From Pseudobdellovibrionaceae bacterium (lineage in GTDB: Bacteria > Bdellovibrionota > Bdellovibrionia > Bdellovibrionales > Bdellovibrionaceae): 64,000 nucleotides of DNA. This document shows positions 34,537 to 42,823 of this stretch, one piece after another. The number at the start of each line of letters is the position of its first letter. Positions within the stretch are counted from its first letter, which is position 1. Made by a program: the position numbers and the translations under genes. The stretch is from assembly GCA_019637875.1 (NCBI GenBank), contig JAHBUW010000009.1, positions 1 through 64,000 of the forward strand, given 5' to 3'. The notes under the pieces are model-generated. The model saw only the letters and a list, made by a program, of their open reading frames with translations. It was not told the origin of the DNA and searched no databases.

Positions 34537-35967
34537 CTAGAAAAGTTTTTTACGGCGCGACGAGGGCAAGATCTTCAGCAAATCGCGATATTTCGCGACC
34601 GTGCGGCGAGCGATCTGGATGCCCTCTTTCTTGAGCAGATCCACGATCTCTTGATCCGAAAGGGGGGACTTGATGTCTTCCTTCGAGATCAGCTCTTTGA
34701 TCTTGAGCTTCACCGACTCGGAAGCGAGCGACTCGCCATCCGTCGTCGAAATCCCCGAATTGAAGAAGTACTTCAGCTCGAAAATCCCTTGGTGGGTGTG
34801 AACGTATTTATTGGTGGTAACCCGCGAAACGGTCGACTCATGCATCCCGATGTCGTTCGCGATATCGCGTAGAACCATGGGTTTGATGAAGGCCGAGCCC
34901 TTATCGAGGAAATCGCGCTGGTGCTTCACGATCGACTCGGTCACCCGGTAGATCGTGCGCTGACGTTGGTGGATCGATTTGATCAGCCAGACGGCGGATT
35001 TCAACTTCTCTTGGATGTACTCTTGAGTCGTCTTTGTCCCGTCCCCGCCCGCGCCTTTCAGCATGTTGCGGTAGAAGTTCGAGATTTTCAGACGCGGAAG
35101 ACCGTCTTCGTTCAGCGAAACGACGTAGTCATCGCCGACTTTGTAGACGTACACATCCGGCGTCACGTAGTGCGTATCGGGAACCGCGTAAGCGCGTCCC
35201 GGCTTGGGATCCATCGCGAAGATGATTTTACACATATCCGCGATTTCACGAATATCGCGGCCCATCGCCTTCGCGATGCCGTCGTAATTTTTCTTCTCAA
35301 GATCTTTCAGGTGATTGTTGATCAGGTTCACCAGATCCGACGTGTCTTCCTCGACGGCTTTCGCCTGGATGAGCAGACATTCGCGCAAATTGCGCGCGCC
35401 GACGCCCGGAGGGTCGAATTCTTGCACGAACGGAAGAACGTCTTCCAGATCCTGCACGGTGACCTTTTCGCTTTCCGCGATCTCTTCCAGCGGGGTCAGG
35501 ATATAACCGTCGTCATCGACGTAATTGATCAACATCTCGGCGAGGTTCAGCTCTTCATCGTTGAAGCCGAACATCTTCGCCTGCCACATGAGGTGATCGA
35601 ACAACGTCTGTTGCGTCGAGATCACGTTCTCATAGTTCATGATCTCTTCGTTACCGCCACCCGACTGTTGCGGCGGTTTATAATTGTTATCGAGGTAGTT
35701 TTCCCACTCGAACTCATCCTGACGCTGCGGATTTTGATCCGCATCTTGGCTGGCGGGCGTGACTTCCGCGTCCGCCTCTTTCAGACGGTTTTTGTCCTCG
35801 TCTTTGAGATCGAGGGTTTCTTCCAGGATGGGGTTTTCATCGAGCTCGGTGCGAACGGCATTTTCAAGTTCCATGCGCGACAGCTGGAGCAATTTGATGG
35901 CCTGTTGCAATTGAGGAGTCATCCTCAATGTCTGGCTCATCTTCATTTGCTGACTCATCTTAGCCAT
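34537..35967 (-). CDS. rpoN: RNA polymerase sigma-54 factor
   Basis: The 476-aa protein has the Gln/Leu-rich region I (MSQTLRMTPQLQQAIKLLQLSRMELE), an acidic region II, the core-binding domain (DPPGVGARNLRECLLIQA), the HTH (TVSRVTTNKYVHTHQGIFELKYFF) and the RpoN box (ARRTVAKYR, near 460). It ends the lptC-lptB-rpoN unit and faces the AgmX-domain gene with four bases between stops. It would serve the FHA activator at 58884. Confidence 0.98.
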   Translation of the reverse strand: MAKMSQQMKMSQTLRMTPQLQQAIKLLQLSRMELENAVRTELDENPILEETLDLKDEDKNRLKEADAEVTPASQDADQNPQRQDEFEWENYLDNNYKPPQQSGGGNEEIMNYENVISTQQTLFDHLMWQAKMFGFNDEELNLAEMLINYVDDDGYILTPLEEIAESEKVTVQDLEDVLPFVQEFDPPGVGARNLRECLLIQAKAVEEDTSDLVNLINNHLKDLEKKNYDGIAKAMGRDIREIADMCKIIFAMDPKPGRAYAVPDTHYVTPDVYVYKVGDDYVVSLNEDGLPRLKISNFYRNMLKGAGGDGTKTTQEYIQEKLKSAVWLIKSIHQRQRTIYRVTESIVKHQRDFLDKGSAFIKPMVLRDIANDIGMHESTVSRVTTNKYVHTHQGIFELKYFFNSGISTTDGESLASESVKLKIKELISKEDIKSPLSDQEIVDLLKKEGIQIARRTVAKYRDLLKILPSSRRKKLF

Positions 35968-35979
35968 TACGCCGTACCC

Positions 35980-36702
35980 CTATAACTTAAAATTTTCGCC
36001 CAAGTAGAACTTTTTGGCCAGCTCGTTGTTCGCAATCTCATCCGAGGTCCCCTGGACCTGAATGCGGCCTTCTTTCAGGATATAGGCGAAATCGCAAATT
36101 CCCAAGGTTTCACGGACATTGTGGTCGGTAATCAGGACGCCGATGCCGCGTGCTTTGAGCTGACGGATGATTTCTTGGATATCCGCGACCGCGATGGGAT
36201 CAATTCCGGCGAAAGGCTCGTCCAACAGAAGAAATTTTGGTGAACCCGCCAGCGATCTTGCGATCTCGACCCGACGGCGCTCACCGCCCGACAGGGCGTA
36301 ACCGAAGCTATCGCGGATGTGCTGGATACGGAAATCGTTCAGCAGCTCTTCGAGCTTGTCCTTTTTTTCGGCGCCGCTGAGGCCCTGCGCTTCCAGCGCG
36401 ACGATCAGATTTTCGGTCACGGTGAGCTTGCGGAAGATGCTCGCCTCTTGGGGCAGGTAGCTCAGGCCGATGCGCGCGCGGCGGTACATGGGCTCGGTGC
36501 CGATGGACTCACCATCCAGGACGATGTCCCCGCTGTCGGGCTTCACGAGCCCCACGACCATGTAGAAGCTGGTGGTCTTGCCCGCGCCGTTCGGGCCCAG
36601 CAGTCCCACGACCGCCCCCGACTCCACGGAAAACGAAACGCCCTGAACGACTTTGCGCTTCTTAAAGCTTTTCGAGATGTCTTCGACCTTGAGGATACTC
36701 AC
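35980..36702 (-). CDS. lptB: LPS export ABC transporter ATPase LptB
   Basis: The 240-aa ATPase has Walker A ([18 protein letters not shown]), the LptB-type Q-loop region ([25 protein letters not shown]), signature [16 protein letters not shown], Walker B ([16 protein letters not shown]) and H-loop ([11 protein letters not shown]). It powers lipopolysaccharide transport with LptFG and LptC. It overlaps lptC by four bases and precedes rpoN as in proteobacteria. Confidence 0.98.
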   Translation of the reverse strand: MSILKVEDISKSFKKRKVVQGVSFSVESGAVVGLLGPNGAGKTTSFYMVVGLVKPDSGDIVLDGESIGTEPMYRRARIGLSYLPQEASIFRKLTVTENLIVALEAQGLSGAEKKDKLEELLNDFRIQHIRDSFGYALSGGERRRVEIARSLAGSPKFLLLDEPFAGIDPIAVADIQEIIRQLKARGIGVLITDHNVRETLGICDFAYILKEGRIQVQGTSDEIANNELAKKFYLGENFKL

Positions 36703-37637
36703 TTCTTACTTTCCACTTTCACTTTTTTGCCGCCATCGATGAACGTGATCTGCTCACCGTTGATCTCGTCTTGATTCTGCACCAGACGAGGCCCTCCCGA
36801 CAGTACAAACTGATTCAGCTCGGGGTCAAAACGCACGGTTTCAGCGGTGGCATATTTGTCGATATCGCTGACTTTAACGCCCCCGCGAATCAACACGGAG
36901 CGCAGAAAATCCGTTCCGGAGCGATATTCAAAACGGGCCTCGGGCCCCTCGATTCGCATCGAGTCGACCTCGATCCGGACCTGATCGGTAAAATGCGCCG
37001 AGGTATTCTGCCCACTGAGTTTCAAGCGCCCCGACTGGACGGAAAATGAGCGCCCCCGTCCCAACTCCCGGCGCGCGGTGACGCCGCTCTTAATCAGAAT
37101 TTCTTCCGCGTCGACGCGCGACTCCAGCTGACCACCGGTCACATGAAGCTGGCCGCCCTGCTCATCCTTCGGGCCGACGACGGTGACCTTCGAGCGACTG
37201 GAAAGAAAACGCCGCTCGGCTTGATAATCCATTTCACTGGTTTCGAAAGTATAGCCATTCGAGGATTTCGTGCGGACATTGCCTTCAATCCGCAGATCCC
37301 GCGTTTTGGCGTCGATCCGTCCGCGATTGCCGGTGACGACGAACTCCATTTTTTGATTCGAATAGAACTGCACGCGGACCTGCTGCAGCTCCCAATTGCC
37401 TGCGCCCTCCGAGCCCGTGGCTTGATCGGCGAAAAGCTCCCAATCGCGATTGCCTTCACGGCTTTCCACGAGGTGAACCTTCTGCATGACTTGGGATTGC
37501 TCGGGTCGAGAGAGAACTTCTTGCGCGAGGGGATCAGGCTCGGGCGCTTGCTCCAGGTGGATCGGAAAGCCGATCAAAACCTGAAAAAAAATCGCCGCGA
37601 GCAAAAGAGCAAAGATGACTTGTCCGATACGGGTCAT
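36699..37637 (-). CDS. lptC: LptC, probably with an LptA-like C-terminal part
   Basis: The 312-aa protein has an N-terminal membrane anchor (residues 5-24, [20 protein letters not shown]) and LptC-like beta-jellyroll repeats. A second stretch (about 190-305) reads like the OstA/LptA domain, ending [33 protein letters not shown]. LptC proteins are usually about 190 aa, and no separate lptA gene lies between it and lptB. A fused LptC-LptA bridge is the simplest reading. An unlinked LptA elsewhere cannot be excluded. Confidence 0.85.
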   Translation of the reverse strand: MTRIGQVIFALLLAAIFFQVLIGFPIHLEQAPEPDPLAQEVLSRPEQSQVMQKVHLVESREGNRDWELFADQATGSEGAGNWELQQVRVQFYSNQKMEFVVTGNRGRIDAKTRDLRIEGNVRTKSSNGYTFETSEMDYQAERRFLSSRSKVTVVGPKDEQGGQLHVTGGQLESRVDAEEILIKSGVTARRELGRGRSFSVQSGRLKLSGQNTSAHFTDQVRIEVDSMRIEGPEARFEYRSGTDFLRSVLIRGGVKVSDIDKYATAETVRFDPELNQFVLSGGPRLVQNQDEINGEQITFIDGGKKVKVESKK

Positions 37638-37690
37638 TCAAGCATTTCCCCGGCATTTTCGCCGCTGGCACGTGGCGAGTGTCGAGTTGA

Positions 37691-38281
37691 TTACTCGGTA
37701 TCGCTCCGCTTCATGACCGCGAAATTGATTTCGCTCGCGCCAGCCTCGGTGACCGTATACATGACCTTCTTGACGGTCAAGAAATCGATCCCTTTATCGG
37801 CTTGAACGGTGATTTTGCTCCAGGGCGTGGGCTCGTCGGGAACCGGCTCACCCGGCGCCGTCGGCGGTTGAATCGCCTGACGAAGCTGATTGCCCAGTTT
37901 CGCTTCGTGCTTTTGCTTGGCCAACTCGATCGCTTTTTTCAGCGGCTCGGACAGGGGTTGCAGCAGCCAGTCTTCCTGGGTGCGCACGGCATCGAACGTC
38001 ATCACCGGCGTTTTGTCGATCAAGAGTTCCTTGGTGGAAATCGTGACGACGACCGCGGGTTTCAGTTCTTTGATTTCGGTGGCCTTCGGCAGCGTAACTT
38101 CCTTCGGGATGTAGATGATCTCGCCCGTGGACGAGTAGCTCTGCAGCAGGAAGATCACGAGCACCGTGAACATGTCGACCATCGCCGTCAGCGACAGCGC
38201 AGCGACCATTTCGCGCTTGCCGCCCCGACGAGACAGCAAACGGTGGTAGCGGAATTTTTCGCCTGGACGATGGATTGCCAT
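37691..38281 (-). CDS. ExbD/TolR-type motor protein (second copy), AglS/AglQ-like
   Basis: The 196-aa protein has a single N-terminal membrane segment with the proton-site Asp (LTAMVDMFTVLVIFLLQSY, about residues 32-50) and a periplasmic TolR-like fold ending in PWSKITVQADKGIDFLTVKKVMYTVTEAGASEINFAVMKR. It has a long insert (about 110-145). It pairs with the ExbB and ExbD proteins upstream in a proton-driven motor, and by context with a gliding machine. Confidence 0.9.
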   Translation of the reverse strand: MAIHRPGEKFRYHRLLSRRGGKREMVAALSLTAMVDMFTVLVIFLLQSYSSTGEIIYIPKEVTLPKATEIKELKPAVVVTISTKELLIDKTPVMTFDAVRTQEDWLLQPLSEPLKKAIELAKQKHEAKLGNQLRQAIQPPTAPGEPVPDEPTPWSKITVQADKGIDFLTVKKVMYTVTEAGASEINFAVMKRSDTE

Positions 38282-38282
38282 A

Positions 38283-38756
38283 CTAGTTCGGGCCCCCTGT
38301 GAGGACGGAAATTTGCGGGAACTGCGCTTGGATCATGACATCCATCGCTTTGATCAAATACTCGTAGGGAAGTTCATCCGACATCGCCACCGCACCGTCT
38401 TTTTTGTTCGGGTACTGTTGTTTGGCGTAGTCGAGCTGCTGTTTCAGCGCGACATCGTCGTATTGTTCACCCAATTTAGGAATCTGGTACGTGTTCTTCG
38501 CGAGCACCAAAACGTATCCGTTCGGACGCACGTCCAAACGCAGCGGCACGTCCGCTTCCTCGGGAACAGGCGGAGGAGGAGAATTCTCCGTTTTCTTCCC
38601 GTAAATGGAAGTACCGATCTGGATCATCGAAACTTGCGTCCACACCGCGGTCAGCAGCAGGAACGTGATGAGGACGGACATCAAGTCGATGAAGGGGACG
38701 AGGTTCGGTTCGAATGTCTTCTTTCGTCCCCCGCCGGATTCCTGAACTTCTGACAT
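38283..38756 (-). CDS. ExbD/TolR-type motor protein (first copy)
   Basis: The 157-aa protein has the membrane segment with the conserved Asp in LVPFIDLMSVLITFLLLTAVW (residues 20-40) and a short periplasmic domain (LDVRPNGYVLVLAKNTYQIP, YEYLIKAMDVMIQAQFPQISVLTG). It is three bases downstream of the ExbB gene and one base before the second ExbD. Two different ExbD proteins with one ExbB match the AglR-AglQ-AglS layout. Confidence 0.92.
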   Translation of the reverse strand: MSEVQESGGGRKKTFEPNLVPFIDLMSVLITFLLLTAVWTQVSMIQIGTSIYGKKTENSPPPPVPEEADVPLRLDVRPNGYVLVLAKNTYQIPKLGEQYDDVALKQQLDYAKQQYPNKKDGAVAMSDELPYEYLIKAMDVMIQAQFPQISVLTGGPN

Positions 38757-38759
38757 TGT

Positions 38760-39443
38760 TTACTCCCGGATCTTATCCCGGTTTGCGGTCACGAGATTCA
38801 TCAGGCTCATCGAGCTTTCGAGAATTTCGTTTTCCGCGCGTTGGATTTTCTGCATGAAATAACCGTAAGCAACGATCGAGATGATCGCGACCGAAAGACC
38901 GAACGCCGTACAGTTCAGGGCGTGCGAGATACCTTTCGAGAGTTCTTCCGCTTTCGAAGCGGGATCCGCCGCCGCGACCGCCGAGAACGATTGGATCATA
39001 CCGATGATGGTTCCGAGCAGACCCGCGAGGACCGCGATGTTACCGGTGACCGCCAGATAAGCCGCCGAACCTTCGATGCGGGGCTGTTCGCGCAGGACCG
39101 AAGCATCCATCGCCACTTGTACTTCTTCGTCGGGACGTTTGTTCATCGCCTGCACCAAGCCGGCCTTGATGACGTTGGGAAGCGGAGCCGGACGCGCATC
39201 ACAAAATGCGATGGCCTGGCGGATATCGCCGCGGATGACCATTCCGAAGATCTGATCCATGAAGTCTTTGCGATCAACCAAAAGGCTGCCGAAGTCCATG
39301 AAGCGCTTCGCGATGATACCGATCGTGGCGATCAAGATCAGCAAGATGATGATCATGACGGGGCCACCCTCTTGGAAGGCCTTGATCAGCCAAAACTGAT
39401 GCTCTTGGGGGACTTGGGCGACTGCTGCTGCTGTAGGTTCCAT
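38760..39443 (-). CDS. ExbB/TolQ/MotA-type motor protein (AglR-like)
   Basis: The 227-aa protein has three membrane segments (residues 28-48, about 125-145 and about 165-190) and the TolQ signature region YLAVTGNIAVLAGLLGTIIGMIQSFSA. It would form the proton channel with the two ExbD-like proteins encoded next. In Myxococcus the equivalent AglRQS complex drives gliding. Confidence 0.95.
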   Translation of the reverse strand: MEPTAAAVAQVPQEHQFWLIKAFQEGGPVMIIILLILIATIGIIAKRFMDFGSLLVDRKDFMDQIFGMVIRGDIRQAIAFCDARPAPLPNVIKAGLVQAMNKRPDEEVQVAMDASVLREQPRIEGSAAYLAVTGNIAVLAGLLGTIIGMIQSFSAVAAADPASKAEELSKGISHALNCTAFGLSVAIISIVAYGYFMQKIQRAENEILESSMSLMNLVTANRDKIRE

Positions 39444-39458
39444 ATTTCTCCTCGTAAA

Positions 39459-41606
39459 TTACTTTTGCATTCCGAAAACAAAGGGATAATCCACTTCCGC
39501 GATCGTTCCCGCGGGCGGATCGGGGAAGCGCTGTTCGCGAATCCGCATCGCGACGCAGGCCTCGACATCACGATCGTTCAACGTCGAGCTCTTCGTATCC
39601 GCGCGACGGACGCGGCCTTGCTCTTCGATCACGAACCGGATGACGACTTTACCTTCAAGGCCCGAGTTGTTGCGTAAGCGACGCTCGTAGCACGACTTGA
39701 TCTGTGACAGGATACTGCGGATCACGCGACGAACGGCCTCGCGATCGATCGATCCTTCGAAGACTTCTTCCGATCCTCCGGCATCAATCGCGACCGAGCC
39801 CTTACCGCCCGATCCGATCCCACCGTACGCCGAGGTTCCGCCCGCGCGGCCTTTGGTGCCGACGCCCGCGATCCCTTCGGTCGCGGTGCCTTTACCACCG
39901 GCGCCCGAGTCTTTGAAACGTGAACCGATGCCGTCACCGGCGCGGTTTTCGTTCTGACCCGAGGTTCCGCTCGACTTATCCGCCATCCCCAGAAGCTCGC
40001 CGGCTCCCGAGTAGGCTTTATCCAGTTTGGAGTTGATCCCGCCGCCACCGAAGGCGCTGAGAAGTCCCGTCTTCGTCACGTCTTTCGCGGACTGCGCATT
40101 CGCGCCGGCCTTTTCACCCATTTTCACCGCGCCACCTTGGCGGGTCGATGTCATGGTCTTTTGTCTATCCAGCGAAGGCTTCGGACGCACTTCCGCCGCA
40201 CGAGTCGCCGCACGCTCCGCGGTGGCTGCTTGCGAGGGATTCTTTGCCTGCGCGGCCTTGGCCGTCTCGGACACCTTGATCACCTTCGGCGGAGGCGTCG
40301 GCGTGGGACGCGGAGTGGGCGTCGCGCGCGGAGGCGGCGGAGGTGTGGGTTGCGGGGGCGGAGGCGGCGTGGGCGTCGGCGTGGGAGTCGGGTTCGTCGG
40401 CTTGTTGTAGACGAACTGCGCGACCCGCATTTCTTCTTCGGGCTTCGGCTGCTCAGGCGGCGTCAATGTCGACACGTACACCGAGAACAGAATCGCCAAG
40501 ATGATCGAACCGACCATCGCCGTCAGCTCACCCGCGCTCAAATTGATCGGCGAAGCGAGGATCGGCACCGGTGCGGCCGGCACGAAGCGAACGAAAATTT
40601 GAAAGTTGCCGTCACCGAAAGTCATCGCGACCAGATCACCCTGATCCAAACGGATCGCGGTGCCCGCCGCCTGGCGAGTCGCCTTCCCTTGGCGCTGCAG
40701 TTCGTTCATGTCCGCGCGACCGCTCAGATTGATCGTCTCGGCGGTCACGGAATCGGGAACGAAGATACGTGTTCCACCCTGCAGTTCGATGAACGGCATG
40801 GGCTGCGGAACGTATTGAATCGGCGCAAAGACGTCGCCCTTCGGTCCCAGGTTCAGAACGCGGGTGCCGACGAAGTGGTGCGTTTGCAGAATGCGCTCGC
40901 GCCAAGCCGTAATGACCTCGACGATGGGTCCCTTCGTGGGACGCAGGTAATCGCGAAGGTCCTTGATCTCCGACGGGGGAGCGAAGCCTTCTTTGTGTTT
41001 CGTTTTATGAGTGCCACCCACGCTCGGCGTGCGCACGGAATCCGGCAACTTCGGCGGAGCCGACGAGGCCGGAGTCGTAACCGTGGCGACGGAAAGACCG
41101 CCTCCACCCTGCGAGGGGATTGACGGAGGAGCCTGGGGCGTCGTCGCCTTCGCGGCGGGAGGCGTTTGCACCGCCCAAATCTGCGGAGTCGTCGAAAGCC
41201 CTTCGTTGGGATTCAGATTTTTCGTTTTTTCGGTCGTGGCGTCCAAGGCCGCCGGGGGCGTCGGTGTCGCTCCGGGAACCGTCACGCTCGGCGGCGCCTT
41301 CGGTTTCGGTACGCCGACGAAGAAATGAATGGTGAATGGACCAAAACCGATTTGATCGCCCGAAGAAATGGGCTCATCCAAAATCGGCTTACCATTTTTG
41401 GTCGTTCCCGACTGCGAACCCAAATCACAGATGTAATAACCCGAATCGCGCAATTCGATCAGCGCGTGAATCGGCGATACGGACGAGTCCGGAAGATCGA
41501 CGTGAACTTCACCTTCGTGACCGAAGATGATCTGGTCGAGGTCGTATTGTTTGACCTCGAGAAGATTCCCGCCTTTAAAGATCCGGAGAATAATCGGTGT
41601 CTTCAA
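39459..41606 (-). CDS. FHA-domain transmembrane protein with periplasmic AgmX/PglI C-terminus (GltG-like)
   Basis: The 715-aa protein has an FHA domain (about 20-95: IIFGHEGEVHVDLPDSSVSPIHALIEL, DLGSQSGTTKNGKPI), a Pro/Thr/Ala-rich spacer, a second folded region (about 215-345), one membrane segment (355-377), a Pro-Thr rich rod (about 400-435), Gly-rich linkers and the C-terminal AgmX/PglI domain (about 622-715: VRRVIRSILSQIKSCYERRL, EQRFPDPPAG). This order (FHA in, TonB-like end out) is that of the Myxococcus gliding protein GltG/PglI. It overlaps the small secreted protein gene by four bases and is upstream of the motor genes. Confidence 0.93.
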   Translation of the reverse strand: MKTPIILRIFKGGNLLEVKQYDLDQIIFGHEGEVHVDLPDSSVSPIHALIELRDSGYYICDLGSQSGTTKNGKPILDEPISSGDQIGFGPFTIHFFVGVPKPKAPPSVTVPGATPTPPAALDATTEKTKNLNPNEGLSTTPQIWAVQTPPAAKATTPQAPPSIPSQGGGGLSVATVTTPASSAPPKLPDSVRTPSVGGTHKTKHKEGFAPPSEIKDLRDYLRPTKGPIVEVITAWRERILQTHHFVGTRVLNLGPKGDVFAPIQYVPQPMPFIELQGGTRIFVPDSVTAETINLSGRADMNELQRQGKATRQAAGTAIRLDQGDLVAMTFGDGNFQIFVRFVPAAPVPILASPINLSAGELTAMVGSIILAILFSVYVSTLTPPEQPKPEEEMRVAQFVYNKPTNPTPTPTPTPPPPPQPTPPPPPRATPTPRPTPTPPPKVIKVSETAKAAQAKNPSQAATAERAATRAAEVRPKPSLDRQKTMTSTRQGGAVKMGEKAGANAQSAKDVTKTGLLSAFGGGGINSKLDKAYSGAGELLGMADKSSGTSGQNENRAGDGIGSRFKDSGAGGKGTATEGIAGVGTKGRAGGTSAYGGIGSGGKGSVAIDAGGSEEVFEGSIDREAVRRVIRSILSQIKSCYERRLRNNSGLEGKVVIRFVIEEQGRVRRADTKSSTLNDRDVEACVAMRIREQRFPDPPAGTIAEVDYPFVFGMQK

Positions 41607-41908
41607 TTTGAACCCCGCCCGCGCTGCACGTCTTCAGATGTTCTTCTCATTTCCGGCACAAAATTCTCACGGAGTTTGATGAGTCGCTTGAAGTTGAAGT
41701 TCTTCTTTTGGAAGAGGTAGAACAGCTCGGGCTTCGCCGTCGCGCCTTCGACCAATTCATCTTCGAAGCTCAGCGACTTGGTTTTTTCACCCGCGGCGGG
41801 TTTACCCTTGGCTTGTGCTTGCGCATTCTCGAATGCACGCACGAATCCACCTCTCTGAAAAGAGGCGAACGACACGAATAGAACTAGAATCGTCGTCAAT
41901 AATTTCAT
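41603..41908 (-). CDS. Small secreted protein of the gliding-type cluster, 101 aa
   Basis: A signal peptide (MKLLTTILVLFVSFASFQRG) is followed by a charged mature part with SFEDELVEGATAKPELFYLFQKKNFNFKRLIKLRENFVPEM. I do not know a named family for it. The ATG at 41906-41908 was chosen because the signal peptide begins there; the longer frame overlaps the upstream gene. Its stop overlaps the FHA gene start. Its position matches the small GltF-like gene in myxobacterial clusters, but no homology can be claimed. Confidence 0.8.
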   Translation of the reverse strand: MKLLTTILVLFVSFASFQRGGFVRAFENAQAQAKGKPAAGEKTKSLSFEDELVEGATAKPELFYLFQKKNFNFKRLIKLRENFVPEMRRTSEDVQRGRGSN

Positions 41909-41927
41909 GCTGCAATTCCCGCGCTCA

Positions 41928-42821
41928 CTACTTATTAGAGCCTGACTTTGCTTTATTTTCCAACGCATTAATTCGGTCCCTCATACCATCAGCCAGACCG
42001 AGGAAGCGGAGCTGATTCAAAGTATCAAGCCCACCATTCCAATCGTTCAGATGATCTACCTGTAGGATTGCGAAGTTAAAAAGGGCGTCCCTATTGTTAC
42101 GGTCGAGTTTGATCGCTTCTTTGTAGATCTCTTTCGCGTCTTCGTACTTCCCGGTCGCGGTCAAAGCGATCCCGTAGTTGTTGAAAATCCGCGAATCTTT
42201 GATCCCCGCCTTGATCGCGCGGTCGAGGACCATCTGCGCTTTGACGTAATCGCCTTCCGCCGAATAGATCGAACCCAAGTTCGCCGCCGCCGCGCCGTCA
42301 TTCGAGTTGAGCTCCATCGCTTTTTTGAAAGAGCGAATCGCATCCCGACGTTCATCCAGCGCAAGCTGCGTGAGCCCCATATTCGTGTAGCAGTCGCTCA
42401 TGTTGGGATTATGTTTCAAAGCATTGTTGAAGTAGTACATCGCCGCCAGATAACGGCCACGGCGATAGTTCACGAGTCCCAATGCATGCAGCGCCTTCGC
42501 ATCCGAAGGATTTTGCGCGAGCAGCCCCGAAGCCACCCGTTGCAAAAGCTCATCATCATTTTTCCGATGGGCATCGTTGAGCGCACTCGCCGCCTGCTGG
42601 GCCGTGGGCGCCTTCGCTGCCGGAGCCGTTGGGGCCTCCGTCGCGCTATCCGTTTTCGATGAGGATGCCGACGAAGGCGTCTCGACCGAAATCGTATCGC
42701 TACCGCCTGCGCCGCCTTCACTCTCCGCGGACTTCTCGCTGGAAGAACACGCCGCCAGGGTTGAAACCAACAGTGCGGCCGCCAACAACTTCATTTCGGA
42801 TTTCATATTCGCGGTTCCCAT
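41928..42821 (-). CDS. TPR lipoprotein (GltE/AglT-like), 297 aa
   Basis: It has a lipoprotein signal (LAAALLVSTLAACSS, Cys near residue 25), an Ala/Ser/Thr linker, and from about 85 a row of TPR repeats (ALHALGLVNYRRGRYLAAMYYFNNALKH, DCYTNMGLTQLALDERRDAIRSFKKAME, DGAAAANLGSIYSAEGDYVKAQMVLDRAIKAG, RIFNNYGIALTATGKYEDAKEIYKEAIKL). It probably bridges periplasmic parts of the machine. Starts at 42806 or 42794 are also possible; no strong ribosome-binding site decides. Confidence 0.88.
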   Translation of the reverse strand: MGTANMKSEMKLLAAALLVSTLAACSSSEKSAESEGGAGGSDTISVETPSSASSSKTDSATEAPTAPAAKAPTAQQAASALNDAHRKNDDELLQRVASGLLAQNPSDAKALHALGLVNYRRGRYLAAMYYFNNALKHNPNMSDCYTNMGLTQLALDERRDAIRSFKKAMELNSNDGAAAANLGSIYSAEGDYVKAQMVLDRAIKAGIKDSRIFNNYGIALTATGKYEDAKEIYKEAIKLDRNNRDALFNFAILQVDHLNDWNGGLDTLNQLRFLGLADGMRDRINALENKAKSGSNK

Positions 42822-42823
42822 GA

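Noticed and set aside
40310-40405. Tandem repeat or CRISPR-like DNA in the FHA gene
   Set aside because: It is a coding Pro-Thr stretch (PTPTPTPPPPP) forming a periplasmic rod, not an array.
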